Shown: positions 45,443 to 57,570, numbered from the stretch's first letter. The stretch is DNA of 64,000 bases from Bacillus safensis (GCA_030159235.1 BSBG01000003.1:434001-498000); one strand, 5' to 3'. The notes: generated from the letters alone by a model not told the origin. Made by a program: numbers and translations.

Positions 45443-45485
45443 CCTAAACACAATCCGCCATTTCAATAATGGAGATTTGTTTAGG
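45443..45485 (-). terminator. Terminator of doxX, CCTAAACA repeat copy 1
   Basis: CCTAAACACAATC pairs with GATTTGTTTAGG around an inner CCATT/AATGG stem; on the minus strand TTTTTTT follows. The right arm AATGGAGATTTGTTTAGG is identical to that of the terminator at 57579-57634. Confidence 0.7.
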
Positions 45486-45520
45486 TGAATGTGACCTACA
45501 AGCTCTCGTTCTTGATGAAA

Positions 45521-45868
45521 TCAAAAAATGTGGGATAAGCTGACCCCTATACTGAGAGCAAACAAAACAAGTGCAGGAATCGCTTTCTTAAAGGGATCTT
45601 TCGCTAATACGATCAGAGTAAATGCAGCTGCAAGCATCGTACCTCCTAACAATAAACCTGATAATAAAGCGATTGTTGGAAGCCATATACCGATCAGCAT
45701 TCCAGCAGCGCCTATTAGCTCAAAGGCTCCGGTTAAAACATTAAAAAAAGCAGGTAAACCAAATCGTTTGAACTCTTCTGCCATTTTTCCTGATATGATT
45801 TTTGTTCCTGTTAGAAAAAAGAAAACGGCCAATACAATTTGTAGAATAAGAATGAAAATAGTGATCAC
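45521..45868 (-). CDS. DoxX-family membrane protein
   Basis: The 115-residue protein has four hydrophobic helices and the DoxX pattern: FFLTGTKIISGKMAEEFKRFGLP near residue 17, then LTGAFELIGAAGMLIGIWLP. DoxX-like proteins (for example CatD of Bacillus) are linked to thiol and quinone stress. It starts at GTG 45868. A MarR-type operator lies about 60 bases upstream, and the marR gene is its neighbour. Confidence 0.82.
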   Translation of the reverse strand: MITIFILILQIVLAVFFFLTGTKIISGKMAEEFKRFGLPAFFNVLTGAFELIGAAGMLIGIWLPTIALLSGLLLGGTMLAAAFTLIVLAKDPFKKAIPALVLFALSIGVSLSHIF

Positions 45869-45927
45869 ATCTTTCTAAGTTGTTTGAGTGAAACCATCAG
45901 TCTTCTAAGAAATTTTCAACTGACGAA

Positions 45928-45949
45928 ATTTATATGTCATAGCATATAT
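45928..45949. promoter_or_regulatory. MarR-type operator before doxX
   Basis: ATTTATATGTCATAGCATATAT is an imperfect palindrome. It shares ATTTATATG and the ATrGCAT core with the site before marR at 46427-46450. Confidence 0.6.
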
Positions 45950-45981
45950 TAGACATAAATAGTTGTATACATATCAGCATT

Positions 45982-46407
45982 TCAAGATGAATAGTTTGAA
46001 TGAAATAATTTGTTTAATAGTATTTTTAATTGTTGAATCTCTTCATGACTTAATTGCTTTGTCACAGTTTGATGTGCATCCATGACGATAGGAAGAATGG
46101 CTTTTTTGATCTCGTCACCCTTTTCTGTCAACAGCAAGTGATGTGAGCGTCGGTCTTGTTCATTATAAATTTTCTTAACAAGCCCTTTTCGTTCCATTGA
46201 CTGGATCATTCTGACGACAGTGGTTTGATTTTTATCAATTCCTTCTGCCAATTCTTTTTGAGTAGTACCCTTTTCACTACTAAGAATACTAATAATACTC
46301 CATTGTTCAGGAGTGACCCCGTAAGGCTTTAACCTGTTCGTAAAATAATTTGTCATTTTTAGATCGGTACGATGAACTAGATAGCCTATTAATTCTTGTA
46401 AATCCAT
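45982..46407 (-). CDS. MarR-family regulator
   Basis: This 141-residue winged-helix protein has TPEQWSIISILSSEKGTTQKELAEGIDKNQTT-type sequence: helix-turn-helix TTQKELAEGIDKNQTTVVRM and wing KKIYNEQDRRSHHLLLTEKG. No cysteine is present, so it is probably ligand-controlled rather than a thiol switch. It lies upstream of doxX on the same strand and is flanked by a matching palindrome at each promoter. Confidence 0.85.
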   Translation of the reverse strand: MDLQELIGYLVHRTDLKMTNYFTNRLKPYGVTPEQWSIISILSSEKGTTQKELAEGIDKNQTTVVRMIQSMERKGLVKKIYNEQDRRSHHLLLTEKGDEIKKAILPIVMDAHQTVTKQLSHEEIQQLKILLNKLFHSNYSS

Positions 46408-46426
46408 GTAAACACCCTCTTATGAA

Positions 46427-46450
46427 ATTTATATGCTATGGCATTTATAT
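46427..46450. promoter_or_regulatory. MarR-type operator before marR
   Basis: ATTTATATGCTATGGCATTTATAT is a near-perfect palindrome 20 bases upstream of the marR start codon, matching the site before doxX. Confidence 0.6.
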
Positions 46451-46480
46451 TAATGGCGACTTTGAAAATTGTCAAATCAT

Positions 46481-47050
46481 CTATCTGTCATGTTTAAAAT
46501 CAATCCCTGACATAATATATGGCACTGCTGATTTGATAAATTCCTCTGAAGATATGTGCGAACTATTTTTTCTCCACTCCACAGAAGCTCCATGGATTCC
46601 CCAGCTTAAAAAAACAGCCGTGACCTTCAAAATTTGTTTTTCGACATTTGTATATTGATTCACTAACAATTGATAAAAAATAATTTCGAGTTGTTCTCTA
46701 ATAATAGGAGCAAGTTCAGTTTCATATTCTACTTGGCAACGGTTATGCAGAGATTGTTGAAAATTCGTTAGTGCTTTAAAGATTTTCATAATCGTATCTT
46801 CATCTAATTTACTATTATTAAAATTGATACTTTCTAAATTAATCGACAATACCTCTGATAGTGTTTTATCCAACAAATCATATTTATCCTCAAAATGATA
46901 GTAAAACGTTGCTCGGTTAATCATGGCTTCTGCCGTAACATCTTTGATCGTAATATCCTTAAATTCCTTTTTCGATGAAAGTTTAATAAAAGACTCCATG
47001 ATTAACTTACGCGTTCTCAGAACCCGAGGATCTGTCTTTGTTTGCGTCAT
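46481..47050 (-). CDS. TetR-family regulator
   Basis: The 189-residue protein has the TetR DNA-binding domain (LSSKKEFKDITIKDVTAEAM then INRATFYYHFEDKYDLLDK near residues 20-60) of the AcrR/DhaS type. ATG 47050 has AAAGGGGGAG at good distance. It is divergent from the SpxH-like gene and may control that operon (inference). Confidence 0.83.
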   Translation of the reverse strand: MTQTKTDPRVLRTRKLIMESFIKLSSKKEFKDITIKDVTAEAMINRATFYYHFEDKYDLLDKTLSEVLSINLESINFNNSKLDEDTIMKIFKALTNFQQSLHNRCQVEYETELAPIIREQLEIIFYQLLVNQYTNVEKQILKVTAVFLSWGIHGASVEWRKNSSHISSEEFIKSAVPYIMSGIDFKHDR

Positions 47051-47226
47051 CTGATTCTCCCCCTTTTTCAACACATCTTTCAATCTGTTGGATAAACGAC
47101 AAATTAAAGAAATTATTGGTGTTGGTCTCACTCATTGTGTCTTAAGATTTAATTGTAAAGTAAATCATTGCTTGATTCAAACAAACTTATAGGGAATAGC
47201 GTTTCCTGCAGAATTTAAGGAGGAAA

Positions 47227-48159
47227 ATGAAATTGAAAAACAATGAGATGTTTTGTGATATAGAAACAGGTGTATGTGGTGTTGGTGAAGAAGAGGAAAT
47301 CCAGGTAATTGATTTTCAACAACCTAAAAAATCCATTACGCTCTATTATGTAACAGATCCGATTTGTTCTCATTGCTGGGCAATTGAACCTGTCCTGCGT
47401 CGATTTAAAGAGCAATATGGACATTATTTTCATTTCCAGACTGTCTTGGGTGGACTGTTGGAGAAATGGCATGGCGGTCCAATTGATCCTGCAAACGGAA
47501 TTTATCAACCTGCTGATGTTGCTGGTCACTGGAGAGAGGTTGGAGAACATTCCCGCATGCCAATTGATGGTTCCTTAATGATTGACAATCCTGTTCAATC
47601 TTCCTACCCACCCTCTCGCGTGTTCAAAGTGATTCAAAAACATCATGATGATGCACTAGCCTATACTTTTTTACGCCGTGCAAGAGAAGCACTATTTGCA
47701 TTCAATCAAAATATATCTGATATCACGGTGTTGATGAACATCGTCAACAACCTTGGACTTAACGGAGATGCTATTGTTCATGAAGCGGAGCTTCCAAGCG
47801 GCCAAGAATTATTAAATCAAGATTTCACTCTTGTTCGAGACCTAGGTGCTAGAGGTTTTCCAACGATCATCTTCGTCAACGAAGAAAATAAAGGAGTTAA
47901 AATGACGGGCGGCCGCTCATTTGAAGTCTATGTTGATGGATTAAAGCAAGCTTTAAGCACAGAAGAACTTCAACCGAAAAAACGCCCAGCTGTTTCTACC
48001 TTGCTCGAAAAAGAAAAACTTCTATTTTCTAAAGAAATTGAAGTCATGTACGATGTTGACCAATCGGATGTACGGATTTTTATAGAGAAGGAACTTACAC
48101 AGGAACAGTATGAAATGAAAGAAGTGCTAGGGGAACTCTATTTTACAACGACTAGATAA
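47227..48159 (+). CDS. DsbA-family SpxH/YjbH-like protein
   Basis: The 310-residue thioredoxin-fold protein has the redox motif VTDPICSHCWAIEPVLRRF near residue 40 (CSHC) and an all-helical insertion, then ARGFPTIIFVNEENKG with the cis-proline near 215. It resembles SpxH (YjbH), the adaptor that delivers Spx to ClpXP, and FrnE-type DsbA proteins. Whether it binds a regulator or acts as an oxidoreductase is open. AAGGAGG precedes ATG 47227 closely. It is cotranscribed with the YdhR-like gene. Confidence 0.72.
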   Translation: MKLKNNEMFCDIETGVCGVGEEEEIQVIDFQQPKKSITLYYVTDPICSHCWAIEPVLRRFKEQYGHYFHFQTVLGGLLEKWHGGPIDPANGIYQPADVAGHWREVGEHSRMPIDGSLMIDNPVQSSYPPSRVFKVIQKHHDDALAYTFLRRAREALFAFNQNISDITVLMNIVNNLGLNGDAIVHEAELPSGQELLNQDFTLVRDLGARGFPTIIFVNEENKGVKMTGGRSFEVYVDGLKQALSTEELQPKKRPAVSTLLEKEKLLFSKEIEVMYDVDQSDVRIFIEKELTQEQYEMKEVLGELYFTTTR

Positions 48160-48170
48160 GGAGAATGACA

Positions 48171-48488
48171 ATGGTACACGTATTACAGGTGGATTTTAAG
48201 ATGAATGGGCCTTTCGGAGATGAAATGGCAAAAGAGTTTTCTGATTTAGCGAAAAGTATAAATGAGGAAGACGGATTCATATGGAAAATATGGACAGAGA
48301 ATCCTGAGAAAAATGAAGCTGGCGGGATCTATTTATTCGACACAAAAGAAGCAGCTCAAAACTATCTCGATATGCATTCTAAAAGAATCACTAGCTTTGG
48401 AATAACAGACATCAACGCGAAAATCTTTGACATTAACGCTCACCTTACTAACATCACAAAAGGCCCATTAAAACCCCATAAAGGTTGA
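48171..48488 (+). CDS. YdhR-like monooxygenase-fold protein
   Basis: This 105-residue dimeric alpha-beta-barrel-type protein has DGFIWKIWTENPEKNEAGGIYLF and MHSKRITSFGI, the YdhR pattern. YdhR proteins are presumed monooxygenases of unknown substrate. ATG 48171 is chosen over 48165 since AAGGAGA abuts the earlier codon. It follows the SpxH-like gene by 11 bases and ends at a terminator. Confidence 0.78.
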   Translation: MVHVLQVDFKMNGPFGDEMAKEFSDLAKSINEEDGFIWKIWTENPEKNEAGGIYLFDTKEAAQNYLDMHSKRITSFGITDINAKIFDINAHLTNITKGPLKPHKG

Positions 48489-48496
48489 CACACAAG

Positions 48497-48527
48497 AAAA
48501 AAGAGCGGTTGATGGCCGCTCTTTTTT
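48497..48527. terminator. Bidirectional terminator
   Basis: AAAAAAGAGCGG and CCGCTCTTTTTT have a 7-base loop and lie between the converging YdhR-like and nitrilase genes. Confidence 0.88.
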
Positions 48528-48539
48528 CTTGTTACTTCA

Positions 48540-49496
48540 TCATCTAGATGATTGATTTATCCACTTTACATTTTCTCTCTTCTCTTCATTCACTACGAGT
48601 TGGAATACATCCGACCTTGAATAATGCCCTACTACATCGAAGTCAAATTGACTAGAAGAAATATCACGCAAATCAAGATCCGCTAGTATGATCTCTTCTT
48701 TGCCATAGACAGGTTCTTTTATATATTCCCCTAAAGGTCCAACAATTGCACTACCGCCTCGGCACATTTCCTCAGGAGAAGATGCTAATTCATCATAGCA
48801 GGCTAAATCTTTAGGATACATCTCTTTATTCACATATTGATTACAAGATAGAACGAAGCATCGGCCTTCTGCTGCAATATGGCGAATCGTAGATTGCCAT
48901 AGCTCCCTGGAATCTGCTGTAGGGGCTATATAGATTTGGACGCCTTTTGCATACATCGCTGCTCTAGCTAAAGGCATATAGTTTTCCCAACAAATTAAAG
49001 CGCCTATTTTACCAAACGGTGTATCGAAAACCGGCAGTGTGCTGCCATCTCCCTCTCCCCATATGAGTCGTTCAGAACCTGTCGGCTTTAGTTTACGGTG
49101 CTTTCCAAGTAATGTTCCATCTGGCCCAAAGAACAATACTGAACAATATAAAGTCCCGCCACTGGATTCAAGATCTCTTTCAATGACACCGATGACGAGG
49201 TAGACACCAGCTTTGCGGGCTGCTTCTCCTAATCTGTCTGTCGTTTGACTTGGAACTGGAACTGAATTTTCTAAGTAACGAAGCCAGTCCTTTCTTCCTT
49301 CTGGAGAACGGCTTCCTACTGTGGCGCCAAAAGCTAGTCCTCTTGGGTAAGCTGGTATAAAAGCTTCAGGAAACACAACAATATTGGCTCCTTTTTCTCC
49401 GGCTTGAAGTGTTAATGAAATGGCTTTTTCCGTACTTGCTTCTTTATCCATAATGATAGAAGCAGCTTGAACAACAGCAACTTTACATGTAGACAT
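48540..49496 (-). CDS. Nitrilase
   Basis: Nitrilases hydrolyse R-CN to the acid and ammonia. The 318-residue protein shows the catalytic set Glu44 (VVFPEAFIPAYPRG), Lys135 (KHRKLKPTGSERLIWGEG) and Cys169 (GALICWENYMPLARAAM). The sequence around the lysine and the C-W-E-N after the cysteine are those of true nitrilases rather than amidases. A divergent LysR gene lies 100 bases away. Substrate unknown. Confidence 0.88.
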   Translation of the reverse strand: MSTCKVAVVQAASIIMDKEASTEKAISLTLQAGEKGANIVVFPEAFIPAYPRGLAFGATVGSRSPEGRKDWLRYLENSVPVPSQTTDRLGEAARKAGVYLVIGVIERDLESSGGTLYCSVLFFGPDGTLLGKHRKLKPTGSERLIWGEGDGSTLPVFDTPFGKIGALICWENYMPLARAAMYAKGVQIYIAPTADSRELWQSTIRHIAAEGRCFVLSCNQYVNKEMYPKDLACYDELASSPEEMCRGGSAIVGPLGEYIKEPVYGKEEIILADLDLRDISSSQFDFDVVGHYSRSDVFQLVVNEEKRENVKWINQSSR

Positions 49497-49596
49497 CTTA
49501 ACCCCTCCTTAATGAAAGTGTAAAAATAAATAATTATAATGTACAATATATAATGATCATAATAAGTATGCCTATTTGGAATAATGGGAGGATAAA

Positions 49597-50487
49597 ATGA
49601 ACATACGGGACTTTGAAATATTTAAAACAATTGCGGAATGTGGAAGTTTTTCAAGAGCAAGTGAAAAGCTTTTTATCGCACAGCCTTCCCTATCCAAAAC
49701 CATTCAAAAATTAGAGAAAAAACTTGGTGTCATCCTTTTCGATCGGTCAAATCGAATTTTCAGGTTAACGGATGAAGGACAGCTTGTATATGAAAAAGCG
49801 ATTGCGATGCTGCAACAAATGAATGAGTTACAATTAGAACTTGATGATACAAATACACATATTCGCGGCCAATTAAAGATCGGATTGCCGCAAGTGATTG
49901 GGACCTTTTTCTTTTCTAAAGTGGCAAAAGCTTTTACTAAAAAGTATCCAGATGTGACGCTCGAGATCATTGAAGAGGGTGGCTTACATGTAGAAAAACT
50001 CGTTGAGAAAGGCGAAGTAGATGCGGCATTTGTTGTCGTACCAGCGCAAAGTCGAGAATTAGAAGAAAAACTCATTTTTGAATCACCATTTGTGGCCTGT
50101 TTACCAAAAACTCACCCTTTAAAAGATGAACAACAGCTCTCACTCGAACAGCTTAAAGAGGAAAACTGGATTTTGTTTGATTCTTCATTTGCGTTGAGTC
50201 AAGTGATTTTAGAAAGCTGCCGAAAGGAACATTTTGTTCCAGAAATCGCTTACAGCACAACACAATGGGATTTGTTAATGACATTAGTTCGTGATGAACT
50301 GGGAGTTGCTCTCATTCCAAGTCCTTTAACTGAAATGTACAAAGAGGATATTTGTGTAAAATCAATCAGCAGTCAATATATTCCTTGGAAAATTGGAATT
50401 GTCGTGAAGAAAAATCGATATAAAACACGTGCTTTGAAGGCTTTTTTAAACATTGTCTTGGATATATATTCTGAGGATCAGAAATAG
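49597..50487 (+). CDS. LysR-family regulator divergent from nitrilase
   Basis: The 296-residue protein has the LysR helix-turn-helix (GSFSRASEKLFIAQPSLSKTIQKLE, residues 17-41) and the periplasmic-binding-like effector domain of the CynR/CidR type. Divergent placement next to the nitrilase gene suggests that it activates it (inference). Its 3' end is duplicated as a remnant at 24683-24808. GGGAGG precedes ATG 49597. Confidence 0.88.
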   Translation: MNIRDFEIFKTIAECGSFSRASEKLFIAQPSLSKTIQKLEKKLGVILFDRSNRIFRLTDEGQLVYEKAIAMLQQMNELQLELDDTNTHIRGQLKIGLPQVIGTFFFSKVAKAFTKKYPDVTLEIIEEGGLHVEKLVEKGEVDAAFVVVPAQSRELEEKLIFESPFVACLPKTHPLKDEQQLSLEQLKEENWILFDSSFALSQVILESCRKEHFVPEIAYSTTQWDLLMTLVRDELGVALIPSPLTEMYKEDICVKSISSQYIPWKIGIVVKKNRYKTRALKAFLNIVLDIYSEDQK

Positions 50488-50672
50488 AAAACAATAAAAA
50501 ATGCTCCTTCTTGTTTACTAGCAAAGAGCATACGGCGGACAGCGGTCAGTTCTCTTTTTGAGTGATTTGATGCCGTATACTTAAAATCCATCTGTGTGCG
50601 TCCGGCAGTATAGCCGCCGATTGGTTCTGGGAATGCATCATATCTTTTCGCTCTTTTGTCCCTCTTATTGAT
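50478..50672 (-). pseudogene. Gene remnant of unknown family
   Basis: An open frame without a usable start codon encodes RYDAFPEPIGGYTAGRTQMD, then FKYTASNHSKRELTAVRRML and a short hydrophobic tail; its stop overlaps the LysR end. The composition looks coding, and a stop lies a few codons upstream of the first recognisable part. It is probably the 3' part of a lost gene. The remaining part of this gap to 50843 shows nothing firm. Confidence 0.35.
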
Positions 50673-50843
50673 TTAAAGTGAGTGTGCACGATAAGCGCTT
50701 TCAAAACGATGGCCGCTCTCTTTATGTTTCTAGCTTTATGATATAATAACTTGTCAATGCCAACTGCTTAATGAAAGCGAAATGAACTTGTTAGAAGGCA
50801 TTCATCATTGTAAAAGATTCTGAAGAAATGATAGGTGATAGTG

Positions 50844-51611
50844 ATGAGAAGGCTTGAGTCTGGTATGTTAGTAGACAACGAATTATTTTCTGATATTGTC
50901 AGCTATGAAAATGAGACAATAATCGAAACAACGATCAACAACTCGAATGTCCGTTCACCTATATTTTGGGGCTGCCACCTGCGTCATCTTGTATTTGATA
51001 CATGTGATCTGACGAATGCGCGTTTTTTTGCACACAGTAAGATTGATCATTGTTCTTTTATTCGTTCTGACTTGCGCTCTGTAGGCATTGCCAGAAACGA
51101 AGCTATTTTCACCAATTGCGAATTTTCCTCGTGTGATATGAGAGGAATGACATTGGAGAATGCTGTGTTTATCGATTGTACGTTTTATCAATGTAGGTTC
51201 AATGACCGCGTTTTACAAGCAGCGAATATCGTCCATTGTTCCTTTTCCGGTAAGCTGGTGGATATTACGTTTGAGGGAGATGGCAAACAAAAGCTGATCG
51301 CCAATTTTGAAAACTGCACCCTTGATGGTGTTCGTTTTACGGGTTGTGACCTTTCGCAATGTATTCCGCCCACATCCAAAAACCATCTATATATTGAAAA
51401 TGTCTCCGCGCGTGTAAAGTATGCGTTGACGAAGATAGATGATGATCATAATCTTTCTGACGAGGATCGGAAAGTACTGGTACGGAGTCTGCGAAAGCTG
51501 GAGCAGATGGAACAATATATGTTTAACAAGGCTCATATGAAAAAAATACATGGGGCTGTTTTTGTTGAGCGTTTTTTCAGTTATCTGGAATGTAACAAGG
51601 ATAACGCTTGA
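50844..51611 (+). CDS. Pentapeptide-repeat-like protein
   Basis: The 255-residue protein is built largely of degenerate five-residue repeats of the A(D/N)LxX type (for example FDTCDLTNARFFAHSKIDHC and CEFSSCDMRGMTLENAVFID), which form a right-handed beta helix, over about residues 40-175, with many cysteines. The last 80 residues are helical and charged (SDEDRKVLVRSLRKLEQME). Pentapeptide proteins of the Qnr type mimic DNA and bind gyrase, but function varies and none is shown here. AGGTG is 6 bases before ATG 50844. Confidence 0.68.
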   Translation: MRRLESGMLVDNELFSDIVSYENETIIETTINNSNVRSPIFWGCHLRHLVFDTCDLTNARFFAHSKIDHCSFIRSDLRSVGIARNEAIFTNCEFSSCDMRGMTLENAVFIDCTFYQCRFNDRVLQAANIVHCSFSGKLVDITFEGDGKQKLIANFENCTLDGVRFTGCDLSQCIPPTSKNHLYIENVSARVKYALTKIDDDHNLSDEDRKVLVRSLRKLEQMEQYMFNKAHMKKIHGAVFVERFFSYLECNKDNA

Positions 51612-51632
51612 CGCTTGCTACATTCCTCTACA

Positions 51633-52055
51633 TCAGCTTCGAGTATATTTGAGTGGAATCAGTTCCCCGATTTTCACTTTGACTAGCTTGTCATCCATCT
51701 CTATGATGACAAAACATTCTGGTCCGAAATCTGAAATGAGCTCTCTGCAGATGCCGCAAGGGCTTACGACTCTCATCCTTCTATCTTCTTCATCTGAATA
51801 GGGATGTCTAACTGCGACAATTGTATCAAAATCTTTATAGCCATTTGATAAAGCGCTACCAATCGCAATGGCTTCTGCACAAACAGTGACCCGCCCGATA
51901 TAGGCTTCCATATGGACAGCCGAGATCATTTCTCCTGTTTTCATACGAATAGCGGCTCCTACATGGTGTTTATCATCTTCATAAAGGCTAGTAATCTTCT
52001 TTTTTGCTTCGTCTATTAATTCTGCATCTTCTTGAGAAAGATCAAATGTGTGCAT
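51633..52055 (-). CDS. Cytidine-deaminase-family protein
   Basis: The 140-residue protein has the two zinc motifs, CAEAIAIGSALS near residue 60 (C-A-E) and PCGICRELISDF near 95 (P-C-x-x-C). The HMEAYIGRVTVCAEA segment and length fit cytidine deaminase or the related blasticidin-S-deaminase group. ATG 52055 with AAAGGGG is the likely start. The nearby genes give no pathway context, so the substrate is open. Confidence 0.8.
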   Translation of the reverse strand: MHTFDLSQEDAELIDEAKKKITSLYEDDKHHVGAAIRMKTGEMISAVHMEAYIGRVTVCAEAIAIGSALSNGYKDFDTIVAVRHPYSDEEDRRMRVVSPCGICRELISDFGPECFVIIEMDDKLVKVKIGELIPLKYTRS

Positions 52056-52142
52056 CGTATCCCCTTTCACCTTTCTATGTTCATCTATTATACCAAACAA
52101 TCATGTGATGACCGCTTCTTGAAGATGAAATGAATGGAAACA

Positions 52143-52175
52143 AAAAAAGCTGATGCTCGCGAACATTAGCTTTTT
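52143..52175. terminator. Terminator
   Basis: AAAAAAGCT and AGCTTTTTC pair around ATG/CAT and an 8-base loop, 3 bases after the stop of the small membrane protein gene. Confidence 0.7.
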
Positions 52176-52177
52176 CA

Positions 52178-52450
52178 TTATGCTCTTTTATAGCGATCAT
52201 ACAGATATCGAATGATTTTTGTGATGACAGTGGTACACATGCATAAAAACGTCATTGCCACTACCCAATACATATTTGACAGGTCGAACCCAGTATAGGC
52301 AAATATGAAAATAGTGGAGGCTGCAAATGTGATCAATAAAACGAAAAGAACTCGCTTAAAGATTAAGTAGCCCACAATTCCCCATATCAAAGATAACAAC
52401 GGCAATGTAAATAAGATCAGCGCCATGGGGTGAAGAAAGAAAACACTCAT
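52178..52450 (-). CDS. Small membrane protein, DUF2651-like (90 aa)
   Basis: The product has three hydrophobic helices (about residues 7-27, 32-52 and 58-78) and a basic tail. Its HPMALILFTLPLLSLIWGIVG opening resembles the DUF2651 group of Bacillus. The ATG at 52450 is preferred over the longer start: AAAGGAGAG lies 7 bases upstream. Function unknown. Confidence 0.55.
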   Translation of the reverse strand: MSVFFLHPMALILFTLPLLSLIWGIVGYLIFKRVLFVLLITFAASTIFIFAYTGFDLSNMYWVVAMTFLCMCTTVITKIIRYLYDRYKRA

Positions 52451-52594
52451 CACGTCACTCTCCTTTATAACCGGTGAAGAACTGATCATGTATCATATGA
52501 ATAGGAAATGTGTGTATTGTAAACAAAATTTGGAATTTAAGGATCTTTTAATGAAGGATGAATTGACATTCTGAATGGATCTCATGTTGAATGG

Positions 52595-52619
52595 AAAAAA
52601 GCTGCTTTCAGTAAGCAGC
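52595..52619 (-). terminator. Terminator of the MerR-esterase operon
   Basis: GCTGCTT and AAGCAGC have a 5-base loop; on the minus strand a TTTTTT run follows. Confidence 0.7.
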
Positions 52620-52668
52620 CCATTCGCTAAACTTTCGATTATTTATATAGGATTGTGTGAAGAATAAA

Positions 52669-53595
52669 TTAGCTATTGATTATCTGAATGATTTTCTCCT
52701 GAGCATCCTGTGCCTCAGGGATTGGCATGACGACAAATACATGCAGCATTTCTGGATAAACAAAGGTTTTCATGTCAATTCCTTGTTCCGTGAGTTTTTC
52801 ATCAAGCTTTAGTGCATCTGGATATAAAATATCATGTGTTCCAATAAAATGAGTGATCTTCCCTAGTCCTTTAAAATCACCGTGAATTGGACTGATTAAT
52901 GGGTCAGTTACACTTTTATCTGCTGCCCACATTTTTGTAATGACATCTATTCCTTCAGGGGCTAAAATGGGATCCTTATGGGCATATTCCAAAATGAGAG
53001 GATTACTTAAACTCATATCAACACATGCAGATAATAAAATAATATCCTTCGGCTGCGGCAGACCTTCCATTTTTAAGAGATGGGCCAGACCAAGTGAGAG
53101 ATTTCCGCCCGCGGAATCTCCCATGATCGTTAATTGATCGGCACTCTCTACCGTTTTCAGTATTTCTTTATACAGATTTAAGATTTTCGGATAGGTATCT
53201 TGGTAACTATAATGAGGTAACTTAGGATAAATAGGAGCAACCACTTTGGCGTTAAGGGATTGAGCTATTTTATCCATGTACCACCAATGGAAATTGAGAG
53301 GCTGGTTTACCCAAGCACCACCATGTATATATAGAATCACCTTTTGTTTTTGGGACATTTGGTCATTTAATGTGAAAACCTGCATCCCTTCGAATCTCTG
53401 TTCCTTTATCTCACTTATTAGTTCCACATCATCTCCGATTGCATAGGGCTTTGTATTTTCAATTTCTATTTGAGACAGAAAATTTTTGGTGTTTTCAACA
53501 CTAGCAAAGCTCTCTTTATTACTTTGGGACATAAACGATTTTTCAAATTGAATACTCTCTTCAGAACGTTCGCCTTTAAAAATTTCCACACTCAT
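52669..53595 (-). CDS. Alpha/beta-hydrolase (HSL-type esterase)
   Basis: This 308-residue carboxylesterase of the hormone-sensitive lipase type has the oxyanion motif YIHGGAWVNQP near residue 95, nucleophile Ser in IMGDSAGGNLSLG near 165, and the acid and His in GTHDILYPDAL and EMLHVFVVMP. ATG 53595 has AAAGGAGAG 9 bases upstream. It is downstream of a MerR gene, by 16 bases, and is probably controlled by it. Confidence 0.85.
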   Translation of the reverse strand: MSVEIFKGERSEESIQFEKSFMSQSNKESFASVENTKNFLSQIEIENTKPYAIGDDVELISEIKEQRFEGMQVFTLNDQMSQKQKVILYIHGGAWVNQPLNFHWWYMDKIAQSLNAKVVAPIYPKLPHYSYQDTYPKILNLYKEILKTVESADQLTIMGDSAGGNLSLGLAHLLKMEGLPQPKDIILLSACVDMSLSNPLILEYAHKDPILAPEGIDVITKMWAADKSVTDPLISPIHGDFKGLGKITHFIGTHDILYPDALKLDEKLTEQGIDMKTFVYPEMLHVFVVMPIPEAQDAQEKIIQIINS

Positions 53596-53611
53596 TTTTG
53601 TTTTCTCTCCT

Positions 53612-54022
53612 TTAATGAAATGATTGTTCATCCTGATTCTTCACTTGAAATGATTGGAGAAAGACTTGTACTTCTTTATCCGTCGTCTTTAACAAGTTAG
53701 ATAAAAGGTTTTGAATGAGACGAAGGCTTTTGATTTTCTTTTCAATTTCTTCATGCTTATGATGTACAATTCTTTTTAAAGTATCAGGTTCTATGTCTTG
53801 ACTCAGCATTTCCAAAATTTCTTTTATTTCCTTTAATGAATAACCTAATGATTTGGCATCTTTGATCAATTGAATTTTCGCAATGTAATCTTCTGTGTAT
53901 AATCTATAACCGTTTGAACGACGCCTCGGGACAGGTAAAATGTTGTGTTCTTCATAATAACGAATTGTGGCAGGGCTTATTCCTGTTTGTTTGGCGAGTT
54001 CTCCTCTAGTCATCAACTCCAT
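53612..54022 (-). CDS. MerR-family regulator
   Basis: The 136-residue protein has the MerR N-terminal helix-turn-helix (GELAKQTGISPATIRYYEEH) followed by the RRSNGYRLYTEDYIAKI wing and a coiled-coil dimer helix. There is no metal-binding cysteine cluster, so it is not a metal sensor of the classical type. It heads an operon with the esterase gene. Confidence 0.87.
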   Translation of the reverse strand: MELMTRGELAKQTGISPATIRYYEEHNILPVPRRRSNGYRLYTEDYIAKIQLIKDAKSLGYSLKEIKEILEMLSQDIEPDTLKRIVHHKHEEIEKKIKSLRLIQNLLSNLLKTTDKEVQVFLQSFQVKNQDEQSFH

Positions 54023-54109
54023 CAGTACTCCTTTTTGTGATTTTATCTTACTATATTTACATTATAAAGGTTGAACTATACTTCAAGGTCAAGACATGTT
54101 TTCGTTAAA

Positions 54110-54156
54110 AAAACACCATCGCATTCAGCCAATGAAGGCTCTTGTGATGGTGTTTT
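54110..54156. terminator. Terminator of bglP-bglH
   Basis: AAAACACCATC and GATGGTGTTTT bracket an inner GCC/GGC stem; on the minus strand TTTTTTAACG follows. It is 15 bases past the bglH stop. Confidence 0.75.
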
Positions 54157-54171
54157 AAATTCAATCTGCTT

Positions 54172-57548
<3,377 letters not shown>

Positions 57549-57570
57549 GCTTTCACCCCTTCATTTTCAC

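Noticed and set aside
50695-50710. cre box near AAGCGCTTTCAAAACG
   Set aside because: Three mismatches at one end of the palindrome and no catabolic promoter next to it.
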